Source: Modicisalibacter radicis (GTDB lineage: Bacteria > Pseudomonadota > Gammaproteobacteria > Pseudomonadales > Halomonadaceae). From it: DNA of 64,000 bases. The translations under genes were made by a program, and so were the position numbers. Within the stretch, counting starts at the first letter, position 1; each line of letters starts with the position of its first letter. Location: assembly GCF_900961225.1 (NCBI RefSeq), contig NZ_CAAHFN010000131.1:1-64000 (forward strand), in the 5' to 3' direction. The notes under the pieces are model-generated. The model was given only the letters and a program-made list of their open reading frames with translations. It ran no database searches and was not told the DNA's origin. Positions 44,655 through 53,708 of the stretch are shown here, piece by piece.

Positions 44655-45503
44655 ATGAGCATGACGCCTTTTCAGGCGCTGGCCTGTCCCCTGGACGGCG
44701 AGCCCCTGCAGAAAAATGACACCTCCTGGCGGTGTGCCAGTGGCCACAGTTTCGATATCGCTCGCCAGGGCTACGTGCATCTGCTGCCGGTGCAGAACAA
44801 GCGCTCGCGGGACCCGGGCGACAGCAAGGAGATGGTGGCGGCGCGTCAGCGCTTTCTGAATGCCGGCCATTACCGGCCGATCGCCGAGGCGGTCAGCCGG
44901 GCCGCGCTGGCGGGGCTGCCGACCGATGCCACGGCCCACTGCCTCGATGCCGGTTGCGGGGAGGGCTATTACCTGCGCGAACTGGCCGATGCCGCCGGCG
45001 AGCAACCGCTGGCACTGCTGGGGCTGGACATCTCCAAGTGGGCAGTGCTTGCCGCCGCGAAGCAGGACAAGCGCGCCAGCTGGGTGGTGGGCAGCAACGC
45101 CAGGCTGCCCGTGCAGCCGGGCACGCTCGACCGGCTGCTGTGTCTGTTCGGTTTCCCCGTGCACGGCGAATTCACCCGGGCGCTGAAGCCGGGCGGCCAA
45201 TTGCTGCAGGTCGATGCCGGGCCAGATCACCTGCGTGAACTGCGCGAGATCATCTACCCGACCCTGAAACCTGAACGCACGAGCGAGACGGCCGCGCCGG
45301 AAGGCTTTACGCCGCTGGCCACCGAGACGATCCGCTATTCATTGGCACTCAGCGGTGCGCAACCGATCGCCGATCTATTGGCGATGACGCCGCATCTCCA
45401 TCGCGCCAGTCACGAGGGCCGGGAAAGGGCGGCGTCCCTGGAGTCGCTGACGGTCGGCGTGGACGTGCGCCTGAAGCGTTTCGTGCGCGATGCGGCGGAC
45501 TGA
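44655..45503 (+). CDS. rlmA: 23S rRNA (guanine-N1)-methyltransferase RlmA
   Basis: 282 residues. N-terminal zinc motif (LACPLDGEPL ... WRCASGHSFD), then the SAM-binding methyltransferase domain (CLDAGCGEGYYLREL, LLGLDISKWAVLAAAKQ, GSNARLPVQPGTLD). RlmA methylates G745 of 23S rRNA. A second in-frame ATG lies six bases later. The nucleotides encoding its last residues (LKRFVRDA) are echoed at 57506-57536. Confidence 0.92.
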   Translation: MSMTPFQALACPLDGEPLQKNDTSWRCASGHSFDIARQGYVHLLPVQNKRSRDPGDSKEMVAARQRFLNAGHYRPIAEAVSRAALAGLPTDATAHCLDAGCGEGYYLRELADAAGEQPLALLGLDISKWAVLAAAKQDKRASWVVGSNARLPVQPGTLDRLLCLFGFPVHGEFTRALKPGGQLLQVDAGPDHLRELREIIYPTLKPERTSETAAPEGFTPLATETIRYSLALSGAQPIADLLAMTPHLHRASHEGRERAASLESLTVGVDVRLKRFVRDAAD

Positions 45504-45718
45504 TCGCCGCCATGGCTGGTCATGGCGTGGCGCCGGGACCAAGCCGGCCTGGCGAGCGAAGTCGTTCTCCCGCTCGAAGCCGGTCAGTGTGCGCTGACCG
45601 GGATCGTCGGTCGTGGTGGACCGCTCCGGAGCCGGGCTTTGATATGCCCGCTCGGGGAAATAGGCCTGCTTCGGACCGATAGCGATGCCCACGTTGCTGA
45701 TGAGTTCATGACCGATCG

Positions 45719-46420
45719 TCATGAATAAGTGTGTTGGTAAAGTTCCAAGTAGCGATTTTTGGAGGGTAGCAGGTGCTGGCGGCACAGCTCGGCCAAGCGT
45801 TGGCGGTCTTCGTCACGAATGGCGTCGATCATGGCTTGATGCTCGTCGCGGGCCTGGACCAGGGAGTCGCGGTCGGTGATGGCGATAAAGCGGATGCCAT
45901 GGGCCTTCTGAGCGAATTCGTTGATGGTGGCGTAGAGGTAAGCGTTTCCACAGACCCGGAACAGGGTGCGGTGGAAGGCGATGTTCATATGAAATACCTG
46001 TCGTAGGTCGTGGGCATCCACGGCCTCGCTGTGGCGTCGATGGACCGCTTCCAGTTCTGCAAGCCATTCAGGGGGAGCCGGTAGGGGGAGCGCGTTTACC
46101 GCGGCCAGCTCGAGGATCTCGCGCATGGCGTAGATATCCTCGACCTCTTCCGGCGGGTAGCTCCTGACGAACGCGCCACGGTTTTTGATGCGTTCGGTCA
46201 GGCCGATGCTGTCGAGTTGGAAGAGGGCCTGGCGGACGACATGCCGTTTGCAGTCGAAGCGCTCCATCATGGCCTCCTCGACGAGCCGCTCACGTGGGTG
46301 CAGGCGGCCGAGTACAATGTCCTCTTCTACTGCGGCCACGATGTCATCGACACCGTTTGCGGGTGCAGAGGCTTGGGTTTCGGCGTCGTCTGAGGTGAAC
46401 GGCTGTACGGTTCGGCTCAT
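45719..46420 (-). CDS. GntR family regulator (FCD subgroup) of the acid-catabolism locus
   Basis: 233 residues from ATG 46420 (GAGAAAG upstream); two upstream in-frame ATGs lack a Shine-Dalgarno. Winged helix at ~25-90 (EEDIVLGRLHPRERLVEEAMMERFDCKRHVVRQALFQL) and an FCD domain with YAMREILELAAV and FHRTLF. It lies just past the dehydratase gene and probably governs the divergent dehydratase/tctCBA promoter, where suitable repeats occur. Confidence 0.9.
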   Translation of the reverse strand: MSRTVQPFTSDDAETQASAPANGVDDIVAAVEEDIVLGRLHPRERLVEEAMMERFDCKRHVVRQALFQLDSIGLTERIKNRGAFVRSYPPEEVEDIYAMREILELAAVNALPLPAPPEWLAELEAVHRRHSEAVDAHDLRQVFHMNIAFHRTLFRVCGNAYLYATINEFAQKAHGIRFIAITDRDSLVQARDEHQAMIDAIRDEDRQRLAELCRQHLLPSKNRYLELYQHTYS

Positions 46421-46479
46421 TATCGCTTTCTCACCATTCATTGCAGGACGGAGGAAAGGAAAGTGTATCAAGCTCGCCT

Positions 46480-48279
46480 TCAGGCTTCATGCTGCCTCGG
46501 TACCCGGCAGGTGGGTTCCGGGCGGCAGGCGCGGAAGTCACAGCCCTGCTCGGCTTGAAGGATCTGCTCCATGAACAGGCGTCGATAGCCCAGCAGTGGA
46601 GTGCCACTCTCCTCGGCCTGAAAAGCCTGGCGTCGTGAGTCGAGTTCCGCCTCGTCCACCTCCAGGTCTAAACGGTTGTTGGCGACGTCCAGCGAAATGA
46701 AATCTCCGTTGCGCACCAATCCCAGCGGGCCGCCCTCGTAGGATTCCGGGGAGACGTGGAGCACGATGGTGCCTGCCGCCGTGCCGCTCATGCGCCCGTC
46801 CGAGATGCGCACCATATCCTTGACACCCTGGGCGGCGAGCTTCTTGGGTATCGGTATGTAGCCCGCCTCGGGCATGCCCGGCGCTCCTTTTGGCCCGATG
46901 TTTTGCAACACCAGCACATCGTCGGCCTGTACATCCAGGGCCGGGTCATCGATACGCTTGGCCAGATCCTCCAGCCCGGTGAACACCACGGCGCGGCCGC
47001 GGTGTGTCATCAGCTCGGCCGAGGCAGCCGACTGCTTGATGATGGCGCCGGCAGGGGCCAGGTTGCCACGCAATACGGCGATACCGCCCTGGGCGTAGAT
47101 GGGATCCTTCCTGGGGCGCACGACTTTCTGATCGATGAGATGCACGGCGGCATCGATGTTCTCACCCAGGGTGAGGCCGTTGATGGTCTTGGCTTCCAGA
47201 TGCAGCAGCGGTTTTAGCTCGCGCAGCAGGGTGGGCAGGCCGCCGGCTCGGTGCAGATCCTCCATGTAACCCTCTCCCGAGGGTTTGAGATCCATCAGTA
47301 CGGGGGTCTCCTGGCTCATGCGATCGAACGCTTCAAGGTCGATATCGATGCCCAGGCGACCCGCAATGGCGGTCAGGTGAATCAGGGCATTGGTTGAACC
47401 TCCCAGCGCAAGCAGTACGCGCAAGGCGTTTTCGAAGGCCTCGGGCGTGAGGATCTGGTCAGGAGTAATGCCGGCATGGGCGAGTGCCACGGCCCGGGCC
47501 CCGGACTGCTCGGCGATGCGTTGACGGTCGGCATAGACGGCCGGCGCGGTGGCACTGTTGGGCAGCATCATGCCCAGGGTCTCGGCAAGGCAGGCCATGG
47601 TGCTGGCGGTGCCCATCACCGAGCAGGTGCCCACTGTGGGGACCAGTTTGTCGTTGACTTCATTGATCTCCGTCTTATCGATGTCCTTACCACGATAGGC
47701 GGCCCAGTAGCGGCGGCAGTCGGTGCAGGCGCCGACACGCGTACCACGGTGCGAACCAGCGAGCATGGGGCCGGTGACCACCTGTACCGTCGGGACACCG
47801 GCGCTGGCGGCGGCCATCAACTGGGCGGGGACGGTCTTGTCGCAGCCGCCGATCAGCACCACGGCATCCATAGGCTGGGCACGGATCATCTCTTCGGTAT
47901 CCAGCGCCATGAGATTGCGCAGGTACATGCTGGTGGGGTTTGCGAAGGACTCGTGAAGGGTAATGGTGGGAAAGTCGACCGGCAGACCGCCGGCGAGCAT
48001 TACGCCGCGCTTTACGCTCTCGACAAGCCCAGGGACGTTGCCGTGACAGGCGTTGTAGCCGCTGTAGGTGTTGGCGATGCCAATGACCGGGCGGGAAAGG
48101 GCGTCGTCGGTGTAGCCCATGCCCTTGATGAAGGCCTTGCGCAGGAATAGCGAGAATTCCGAGTCGCCATAGTTGGTCAAGCGGTTGGACATGCCCAATG
48201 TACGCTTGTCGGCCGGCTCCTGACGTTCGTTGTCTTCGCCGTTGCTACCGTTGTTGCCGTTATGAAAGTCCTGGCTCAT
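46480..48279 (-). CDS. IlvD/Edd family dehydratase (aldonate dehydratase type)
   Basis: 599 residues. Cluster-binding cysteines Cys78 (YNACHGN), Cys146 (GGCDKTVPA) and Cys219 (GTCSVMGTAST) are in place. The overall sequence (LRKAFIKGMGYTDDALSRPVIGIANTYSG) resembles the sugar-acid dehydratases (arabinonate, xylonate, galactonate) rather than biosynthetic IlvD, as does the neighbourhood. It would convert an aldonate to a 2-keto-3-deoxy acid. N-terminal ~25 residues are Asn/Gly/Glu-rich and unusual. Divergent from tctC. Confidence 0.9.
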   Translation of the reverse strand: MSQDFHNGNNGSNGEDNERQEPADKRTLGMSNRLTNYGDSEFSLFLRKAFIKGMGYTDDALSRPVIGIANTYSGYNACHGNVPGLVESVKRGVMLAGGLPVDFPTITLHESFANPTSMYLRNLMALDTEEMIRAQPMDAVVLIGGCDKTVPAQLMAAASAGVPTVQVVTGPMLAGSHRGTRVGACTDCRRYWAAYRGKDIDKTEINEVNDKLVPTVGTCSVMGTASTMACLAETLGMMLPNSATAPAVYADRQRIAEQSGARAVALAHAGITPDQILTPEAFENALRVLLALGGSTNALIHLTAIAGRLGIDIDLEAFDRMSQETPVLMDLKPSGEGYMEDLHRAGGLPTLLRELKPLLHLEAKTINGLTLGENIDAAVHLIDQKVVRPRKDPIYAQGGIAVLRGNLAPAGAIIKQSAASAELMTHRGRAVVFTGLEDLAKRIDDPALDVQADDVLVLQNIGPKGAPGMPEAGYIPIPKKLAAQGVKDMVRISDGRMSGTAAGTIVLHVSPESYEGGPLGLVRNGDFISLDVANNRLDLEVDEAELDSRRQAFQAEESGTPLLGYRRLFMEQILQAEQGCDFRACRPEPTCRVPRQHEA

Positions 48280-48363
48280 CGCGGTTTCCTCTGTCTTGTT
48301 CGCGGCTTGTCGGAGGGCCCGTTGACACGGTTCTTGAACGCTAGGCTAGGCTGTTCAGAGATA

Positions 48364-48389
48364 ATTGACAAGATTATTGACAATCTTGT
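48364..48389. promoter_or_regulatory. Candidate GntR operator in the dehydratase/tctC divergent promoter
   Basis: ACAAGATT (48368-48375) and AATCTTGT (48382-48389) form an 8-bp inverted repeat with a 6-base spacer, and ATTGACAA occurs twice as a direct repeat 12 bases apart (48364-48371, 48376-48383). The AT-rich island contrasts with the surroundings and lies between the two divergent start codons. Confidence 0.55.
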
Positions 48390-48474
48390 TGATGACGAAC
48401 TACGTTGGATCGTGCAAGCACGACTTGCGCGCCAATGTGCAGCACAACGACAAACAGCACTTGAGGTAATAACG

Positions 48475-49446
48475 ATGAAAATGCGTGGAGCTTACGCCGC
48501 TACCCTGCTATCTACCCTGATGCTTTCCGGAGCCGCTCAGGCGGAGTATTCGGCAGCCGACGAGATCAAGGTGCTTCAAGGGTTCAAGGCGGGTGGAGGC
48601 AGCGATGCCTTGGCTCAGTTGACCCAGCCGTTCTTGCGGGAATCGCTGGGCGTAGAGTTCATCAATGAGTATCTACCCGGGGCCACCGGGGCCATCGCCT
48701 GGACCCGCCTCACCAAGCAGTCGCCTGTCGATGGCAGCGTCGTCAGCATCACCAACACCCCGATGTTGATGACGAACTACATCATGAACGACTCGATCCA
48801 TTACTCGATCGACGAGCTGACACCGATCGCCAACGTGGTGACCGACCCGGGCATTATCGTGGTGCCGAAAGACAGCCCTTATAAGACCGTGGAGGACTTC
48901 TTCGCCGCAGCCAAGGAACGCCCAGGTGAAATTACGGTAGGCAACTCGGGTGTCGGCGGGGATGACTTCTTCTCCACCATCATGATCGAGAAAGCGACCG
49001 GCCTTTCCTTCCAGAAAGTACCATTCCAGGGCGATGGGCCTTCGGCCACGGCGGCCTTGGGCGGCAAGATCGATGCCAGCTTCAATAACCTCGGCAACGT
49101 CTACGGGCACATCAAATCGGGTAGCTTGAGGCCGTTGGCGGTGTTTACCCGCGAGCGTCTGGATATCCTTCCTGACGTGCCCACCGTGATGGAGAAAGAC
49201 ATCGACGTAGTGGCGGGCTCTTCGCGCGGGTATAGCGCACCGGCGGGCATCCCGGATGAGGCTCGCAAGGAGCTTATCGCTGCCTTCGAGGCCCTCAAGG
49301 AGAACGAAGACTTCAAGAAGACTGCTCAGGAACGTGCCATGAATCTCGACATCCAGACCGGCGACGACTACGGCCAGATGATGCAGGAGATGGAAGGGCA
49401 GTTCGAAGATATCTGGGCCGATGTCAAGGATGAGGTCAACCAGTAA
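48475..49446 (+). CDS. Tripartite tricarboxylate transporter substrate-binding protein (TctC/Bug family)
   Basis: 323 residues with a signal peptide ending near SGAAQA|EYS. Bug-family body: FKAGGGSDALAQLTQPFL, LPGATGAIAWTRLTKQ, VGNSGVGGDDFF, VPFQGDGPSATAALGGKIDAS, LPDVPTVMEKDIDV. It binds a carboxylic acid in the periplasm for the TctBA permease encoded next. GAGGT sits eight bases before the ATG; the longer open frame to 48262 runs through the promoter. Confidence 0.92.
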   Translation: MKMRGAYAATLLSTLMLSGAAQAEYSAADEIKVLQGFKAGGGSDALAQLTQPFLRESLGVEFINEYLPGATGAIAWTRLTKQSPVDGSVVSITNTPMLMTNYIMNDSIHYSIDELTPIANVVTDPGIIVVPKDSPYKTVEDFFAAAKERPGEITVGNSGVGGDDFFSTIMIEKATGLSFQKVPFQGDGPSATAALGGKIDASFNNLGNVYGHIKSGSLRPLAVFTRERLDILPDVPTVMEKDIDVVAGSSRGYSAPAGIPDEARKELIAAFEALKENEDFKKTAQERAMNLDIQTGDDYGQMMQEMEGQFEDIWADVKDEVNQ

Positions 49447-49492
49447 GGCACTGGGCTAGCAGCGGAATACGGCGATCGACAAGGGGTGTGAG

Positions 49493-49999
49493 ATGAATGT
49501 AAGCCGTCTGGTTCTGGGAGTATTCGCCATTGGCTTGGCAGCGACCTTCTATGTCACTGCGCTGGGTTACCCCGATAAGGCGGCGAACATGCCCCTGATC
49601 TATTCGGTGGTCGTGGCCCTGCTGGGAACGGCCATGGTGGGCCAAGAGTTGTTCAGCACCATGCGTCGCCGCCAGATGTCGGCCAATGGGACAGCGCCTT
49701 CCATCCCCGATGATGTCACCCCGGAGGAGACAACCGTCAGCGGGCGGGCCGATCGAAGCAAGCCATGGAAGGCTATGCTGGCCTTCCTGCTGGCCGCGCT
49801 CTACCTCTACAGCATTTCGATATTGGGGTATCTGGTCGCCACTGTTGGCTTCATGGTCGTGGCCCTGGCGATGATCGGACACGTCTCCTGGCGCTTCGCA
49901 GCAATAGGCATCGTGCTGCTGGTCACGGTGGTGTGCGCGGTTTTCATCGGCTTTCTGGGCCTGCCGGTGCCGCTACTGCCGCCAATGCTTTCCTTGTAA
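49493..49999 (+). CDS. Tripartite tricarboxylate transporter small permease (TctB)
   Basis: 168 residues, four hydrophobic helices (about 4-24, 34-52, 85-105 and 115-165 as a pair) with a charged cytoplasmic loop at ~55-82. Position between tctC and tctA defines it as TctB. Confidence 0.88.
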   Translation: MNVSRLVLGVFAIGLAATFYVTALGYPDKAANMPLIYSVVVALLGTAMVGQELFSTMRRRQMSANGTAPSIPDDVTPEETTVSGRADRSKPWKAMLAFLLAALYLYSISILGYLVATVGFMVVALAMIGHVSWRFAAIGIVLLVTVVCAVFIGFLGLPVPLLPPMLSL

Positions 50000-50101
50000 C
50001 GACAAACTTGGCATGCCTTCTTCCCTGCTTCGCGTTGCCTGGACAGGGCGTCGCAGTGGTTGGGAGCGTATGTCTGACGCCGGCTCCTGGAGTCTAGCCA
50101 T

Positions 50102-51607
50102 ATGGATAACCTCGTTCTGGTGGGCCTGACCAACGTCATTACGTTCACCAATATCTCCCTGATACTAGGCGGCACCTTGCTGGGTCTGTTCGTGGGAGCC
50201 ATGCCAGGGCTCTCTGCGACTATGGCACTGGCGCTATTGCTACCTTTGACCTTCGGCATGGATCCCGCTACGGGGCTAAGCATGTTGGCCGCGCTTTATG
50301 TGGGGGCTTCTTATGGTGGTTCGATCGCCGCCATTCTACTGCGCACACCTGGCACGCCTTCGGCCGCGGCTACGGTGCTCGATGGCTTTCCTCTGTCGCA
50401 ACAGGGCCAGGCCGGGAGGGCGTTAGGGGTCTCGCTCTTTTCATCCTTTATCGGTGGCCTGATGAGCGGCATCGCGCTGCTCACCGCGGCGCCGTTGCTT
50501 GGGGTGCTGGTGCTCAAGTTCGGCCCGATAGAGCTGTTCGCGATCGCTGTTTTGGGCATCACCATCATTGGCTCTCTCTCCCAGGGCTCGGTAGTCAGTG
50601 GCCTGCTCTCCGGTACCTTGGGGTTACTGGTGAGCACGGTAGGCATGGATCTAATCACCGGAACGCCACGAATGACCTTCGGCATCATCAACCTGTTCTC
50701 GGGCATCGAATTTACCGTAGCGCTGATCGGCCTGTTCTCGATCCCCCAGGCGCTGATACTGATCGAGAATGCCCATGGTCCCCAGAAGGTTGCAAGCAAG
50801 ATTACCGACAGGTTAGTTCCGCCATTCGCCGAGATTCGCCGCTTGCTACCCAATATTTTCCGCTCCGGCGGTATTGGCATCATCACCGGCCTTATTCCGG
50901 GAACCGGCGGCGATACTGCCAGTTGGTTCGCCTATAACGAGGCCAAGCGATTCGCCAAGGATAAGAGCCGCTTCGGCAAGGGCGACATCGCCGGGGTGGC
51001 GGCTCCTGAATCGGCCAACAATGCGGTGGTGGGGGGTGCCTTGATACCCACCATTGCCCTGGGCATCCCTGGCAGTTCCTCTACCGCGATCCTGTTGGGT
51101 GCGCTGATGGTACAGGGAATCCTGCCGGGGCCTAACTTGCTAACGGACTATGGCGATGTCACCTACACCCTGATTTGGGCGGTGATTTTCGCCAACGTTG
51201 GCCTACTGCTGGTGGGGCTGCTGTTCACCCGGCTATGTGTAAGCGTAACGCGGGTGCCTGATAGTTTCGTGGCCTGCTCCATCATCACGCTGTGCGTGAT
51301 CGGCGCCTTTGCCATCAACAACAGCCTGTTCGAGGTTGGGTTGATGCTGGGGTTCGGACTGTTCGGTTACTGGATGAACAAGGCCGGCGTATCGCCGGCG
51401 CCAATGGTGATCGGGCTGATTCTGGGGCCGGTCATGGAGACCAGTTTCCAGCAATCGATGCTGATCGGTCAGAACAATCTCAGCATCTTCCTGACCAGCC
51501 CGATCGCCGTAGTGCTGCTGTGCATTGCGGTCTTTTCGGTGCTGCAGGCCACGCCATTTTTCCGCTGGTTGCGAGTCGCGCTGCGCGCGCGTACTCAGGC
51601 GGAGTGA
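50102..51607 (+). CDS. Tripartite tricarboxylate transporter large permease (TctA)
   Basis: 501 residues with ~11-12 helices and the two TctA signatures: GLFVGAMPGLSATMALALLLPLTFGMDP and its repeat GLIPGTGGDTASWFAYNEAKRFAKD, followed by PESANNAVVGGALIPTIALGIPGSSSTAILLGALMVQG. Imports the acid with a cation gradient. Confidence 0.95.
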   Translation: MDNLVLVGLTNVITFTNISLILGGTLLGLFVGAMPGLSATMALALLLPLTFGMDPATGLSMLAALYVGASYGGSIAAILLRTPGTPSAAATVLDGFPLSQQGQAGRALGVSLFSSFIGGLMSGIALLTAAPLLGVLVLKFGPIELFAIAVLGITIIGSLSQGSVVSGLLSGTLGLLVSTVGMDLITGTPRMTFGIINLFSGIEFTVALIGLFSIPQALILIENAHGPQKVASKITDRLVPPFAEIRRLLPNIFRSGGIGIITGLIPGTGGDTASWFAYNEAKRFAKDKSRFGKGDIAGVAAPESANNAVVGGALIPTIALGIPGSSSTAILLGALMVQGILPGPNLLTDYGDVTYTLIWAVIFANVGLLLVGLLFTRLCVSVTRVPDSFVACSIITLCVIGAFAINNSLFEVGLMLGFGLFGYWMNKAGVSPAPMVIGLILGPVMETSFQQSMLIGQNNLSIFLTSPIAVVLLCIAVFSVLQATPFFRWLRVALRARTQAE

Positions 51608-51631
51608 TCGCCCCCATACGAGGATTTCAGC

Positions 51632-52753
51632 ATGACAACGATAACCGAGGTGCGTGCCCGGACGGTCAATGTGCCGCTGGACAATCCCACAAGCTTTTCC
51701 AATCGTCAGGTTCTCAAGCGCGATTACGTGTTGGTCGAAGTGGCGGGCGATGACGGGCATGTGGGCATCGGCTTCTGCTATGGCGGCAACAATGCCGGTT
51801 CGCTGGTGGCGAATGCGGTGAGGGAGCTGCTGCGTCCGGTGCTGGTAGGGGCGGACGCCCATACCACCGAGGCGCTATGGCAGGCGATGTATCAGGAATC
51901 GCTGCTGCACGGCCGCTGCGGTTCGGTGATGCGGGCGATCAGTATCCTGGATACCGCGTTGTGGGATCGTAACGCCCGAGCGGCGAACCTGCCGCTCTAC
52001 AAGTATCTGGGTGCCAGCAATACGCACAGCGTGCCGGCTTATGCCAGTGGAGGCTACTACCTGGATGGCAAGTCGCCCGAGATGCTCGGTGAGGAGATGG
52101 CCGGCTACGTGGCAAAGGGCTTTGCGGCGGTAAAGATGAAGGTAGGGCGCGAGGACCTGGCCGGTGAGGAGGCACGACTGGCGGCGGTGCGCGAGGCGGT
52201 GGGTCCCAACGTGCAGGTGATGCTCGATGCCAACAATGCCTGGCGGGATCTGCCTTCGGCGCTGGTCTTCATGCGCATGGCCGAACCCTATGATCCGTTC
52301 TGGATCGAGGAGCCGTTCAGTCCCGATGACACCGACAACCATCGTCGCCTGGCGGAGCGCACACCGGTGCCGGTGGCCACCGGTGAAATCGAGGCTGGAC
52401 GCTGGCGCTTCAAGGAGCTGCTCGACAAGGAAGCGGCCATGATCCTGCAGACCGATGCGGCGGTGTGCGGAGGCATCACTGAGTTTCGGCGTATTGCCGC
52501 AACGGCGGCCAGTTTCGGTGTGGACATTTATCCGCACTGGTTCCACGACCTGCATGTTCATCTGGTGGCCTCGGCGCCCAACGTGAACATGGTGGAGTTC
52601 TTTGCCGACGACCAAGTGCTCAACTTCCGACGCCTGGTGGATACACAACTGGAGTTCGCAGACGGGCACCTGATACTGCCCACCACCCCGGGGCTCGGCT
52701 TCGGCTTCGATCAGGCTGCGCTGGAGCGTTACGCCATCGAACCTTGGCACTAA
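51632..52753 (+). CDS. Mandelate racemase/muconate lactonizing enzyme family dehydratase (enolase superfamily)
   Basis: 373 residues. The catalytic pair in KMK (Lys168, Lys170), metal ligands Asp199 (MLDANN), Glu226 (WIEEPF) and Glu252 (ATGEIE), and the Asp275/His302 dyad (ILQTDAAVCGG; YPHWFHDLHVH) are all seen, the arrangement of MR-type acid sugar dehydratases and racemases. It abstracts the proton alpha to a carboxylate of an acid sugar. Unusual: a second, unrelated dehydratase (IlvD/Edd) is in the same locus. Confidence 0.92.
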   Translation: MTTITEVRARTVNVPLDNPTSFSNRQVLKRDYVLVEVAGDDGHVGIGFCYGGNNAGSLVANAVRELLRPVLVGADAHTTEALWQAMYQESLLHGRCGSVMRAISILDTALWDRNARAANLPLYKYLGASNTHSVPAYASGGYYLDGKSPEMLGEEMAGYVAKGFAAVKMKVGREDLAGEEARLAAVREAVGPNVQVMLDANNAWRDLPSALVFMRMAEPYDPFWIEEPFSPDDTDNHRRLAERTPVPVATGEIEAGRWRFKELLDKEAAMILQTDAAVCGGITEFRRIAATAASFGVDIYPHWFHDLHVHLVASAPNVNMVEFFADDQVLNFRRLVDTQLEFADGHLILPTTPGLGFGFDQAALERYAIEPWH

Positions 52754-52778
52754 CGACCTTACAACAAGGAGGAATGTC

Positions 52779-53708
52779 ATGTCCCAATCGCGTGGAGACG
52801 TCTGGTCACCAGTTATTACGCCCTTCGGCGCCGACTTGGCGCCGAACTCCCAGCGTTTTGTATCGCACTGCCAATGGCTGGCCTCGAACGGAGTCGGGCT
52901 GGCAGTGTTCGGCACCAACTCCGAGGCCAACTCAATGACGGTGGCCGAGAAAAAGGGGCTGCTGGAAGCTCTGATGGAGGGTGGTGTCGATCCCTCCAGG
53001 GTGATGCCCGGCACCGGTAACTGCGCGATCGGTGACTGTGTGTCGCTGACCCGCGAGGCGGTGGCGGCAGGCTGTGCCGGCGTGCTGATGTTGCCGCCGT
53101 TCTACTACAAGGGTGTCAGCGATGAAGGCCTGTTTCGCTACTACAGTGAAGTGATCAACCTTGTCGGAGATTCGCGCCTGCGGATCTATCTTTACCATAT
53201 CCCGCCGGTCACTCAGGTGCCGCTTTCGCTCGAACTGATCGAACGGCTACGCGATGCTTTCCCAGGCATCATGGCCGGCATCAAGGACAGCGGCGGTGAT
53301 TGGGCCCACACCCAAGCGCTGACCGAGCGCTTTGCCGGGCAGGATTTTGCCGTGTATGCGGGTAGCGAACGGTATCTGTTGAATACACTGCGGGCCGGCG
53401 GCGCTGGCTGCATCAGTGCCACTGCCAACGTCAATCCGGCGGCCATCGTTGAGTTGGCGCGGCATTGGCAGGAAAGCGATGCCGACGAGCGTCAGCAGCG
53501 CCTTAACGTGGTGCGAGACCTGTTTGAACAGTACCCCCTGATTCCTGCCATGAAAGCGGCGACGGCCCACTTTTCGGGAATGGACGATTGGCGGCGCTTA
53601 CGCCCGCCCTTGGTAGAGCTGGAGGAGCAGCGTGCCTCTGAACTCGTGTCTTCGCTTAAAGCGACAGGTTTCCGGATGGAAGGCGTGGGTGAGGCGAGCC
53701 ATGGCTGA
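52779..53708 (+). CDS. DHDPS/NAL-family aldolase
   Basis: 309 residues. Schiff-base Lys169 (AGIKDSGGDW) and Tyr139 (IYLYHIPP) are present. The family GTTGE motif reads GTNSEANS, pointing to a substrate other than aspartate semialdehyde. Likely a retro-aldolase splitting a 2-keto-3-deoxy acid into pyruvate and an aldehyde. AGGAGG precedes the ATG. Overlaps the next gene by 8 bases. Confidence 0.92.
   Translation: MSQSRGDVWSPVITPFGADLAPNSQRFVSHCQWLASNGVGLAVFGTNSEANSMTVAEKKGLLEALMEGGVDPSRVMPGTGNCAIGDCVSLTREAVAAGCAGVLMLPPFYYKGVSDEGLFRYYSEVINLVGDSRLRIYLYHIPPVTQVPLSLELIERLRDAFPGIMAGIKDSGGDWAHTQALTERFAGQDFAVYAGSERYLLNTLRAGGAGCISATANVNPAAIVELARHWQESDADERQQRLNVVRDLFEQYPLIPAMKAATAHFSGMDDWRRLRPPLVELEEQRASELVSSLKATGFRMEGVGEASHG

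Noticed and set aside
45504..45718. Short ORFs between rlmA and the GntR gene
   Set aside because: No recognisable motif, no Shine-Dalgarno; composition like out-of-frame reading.
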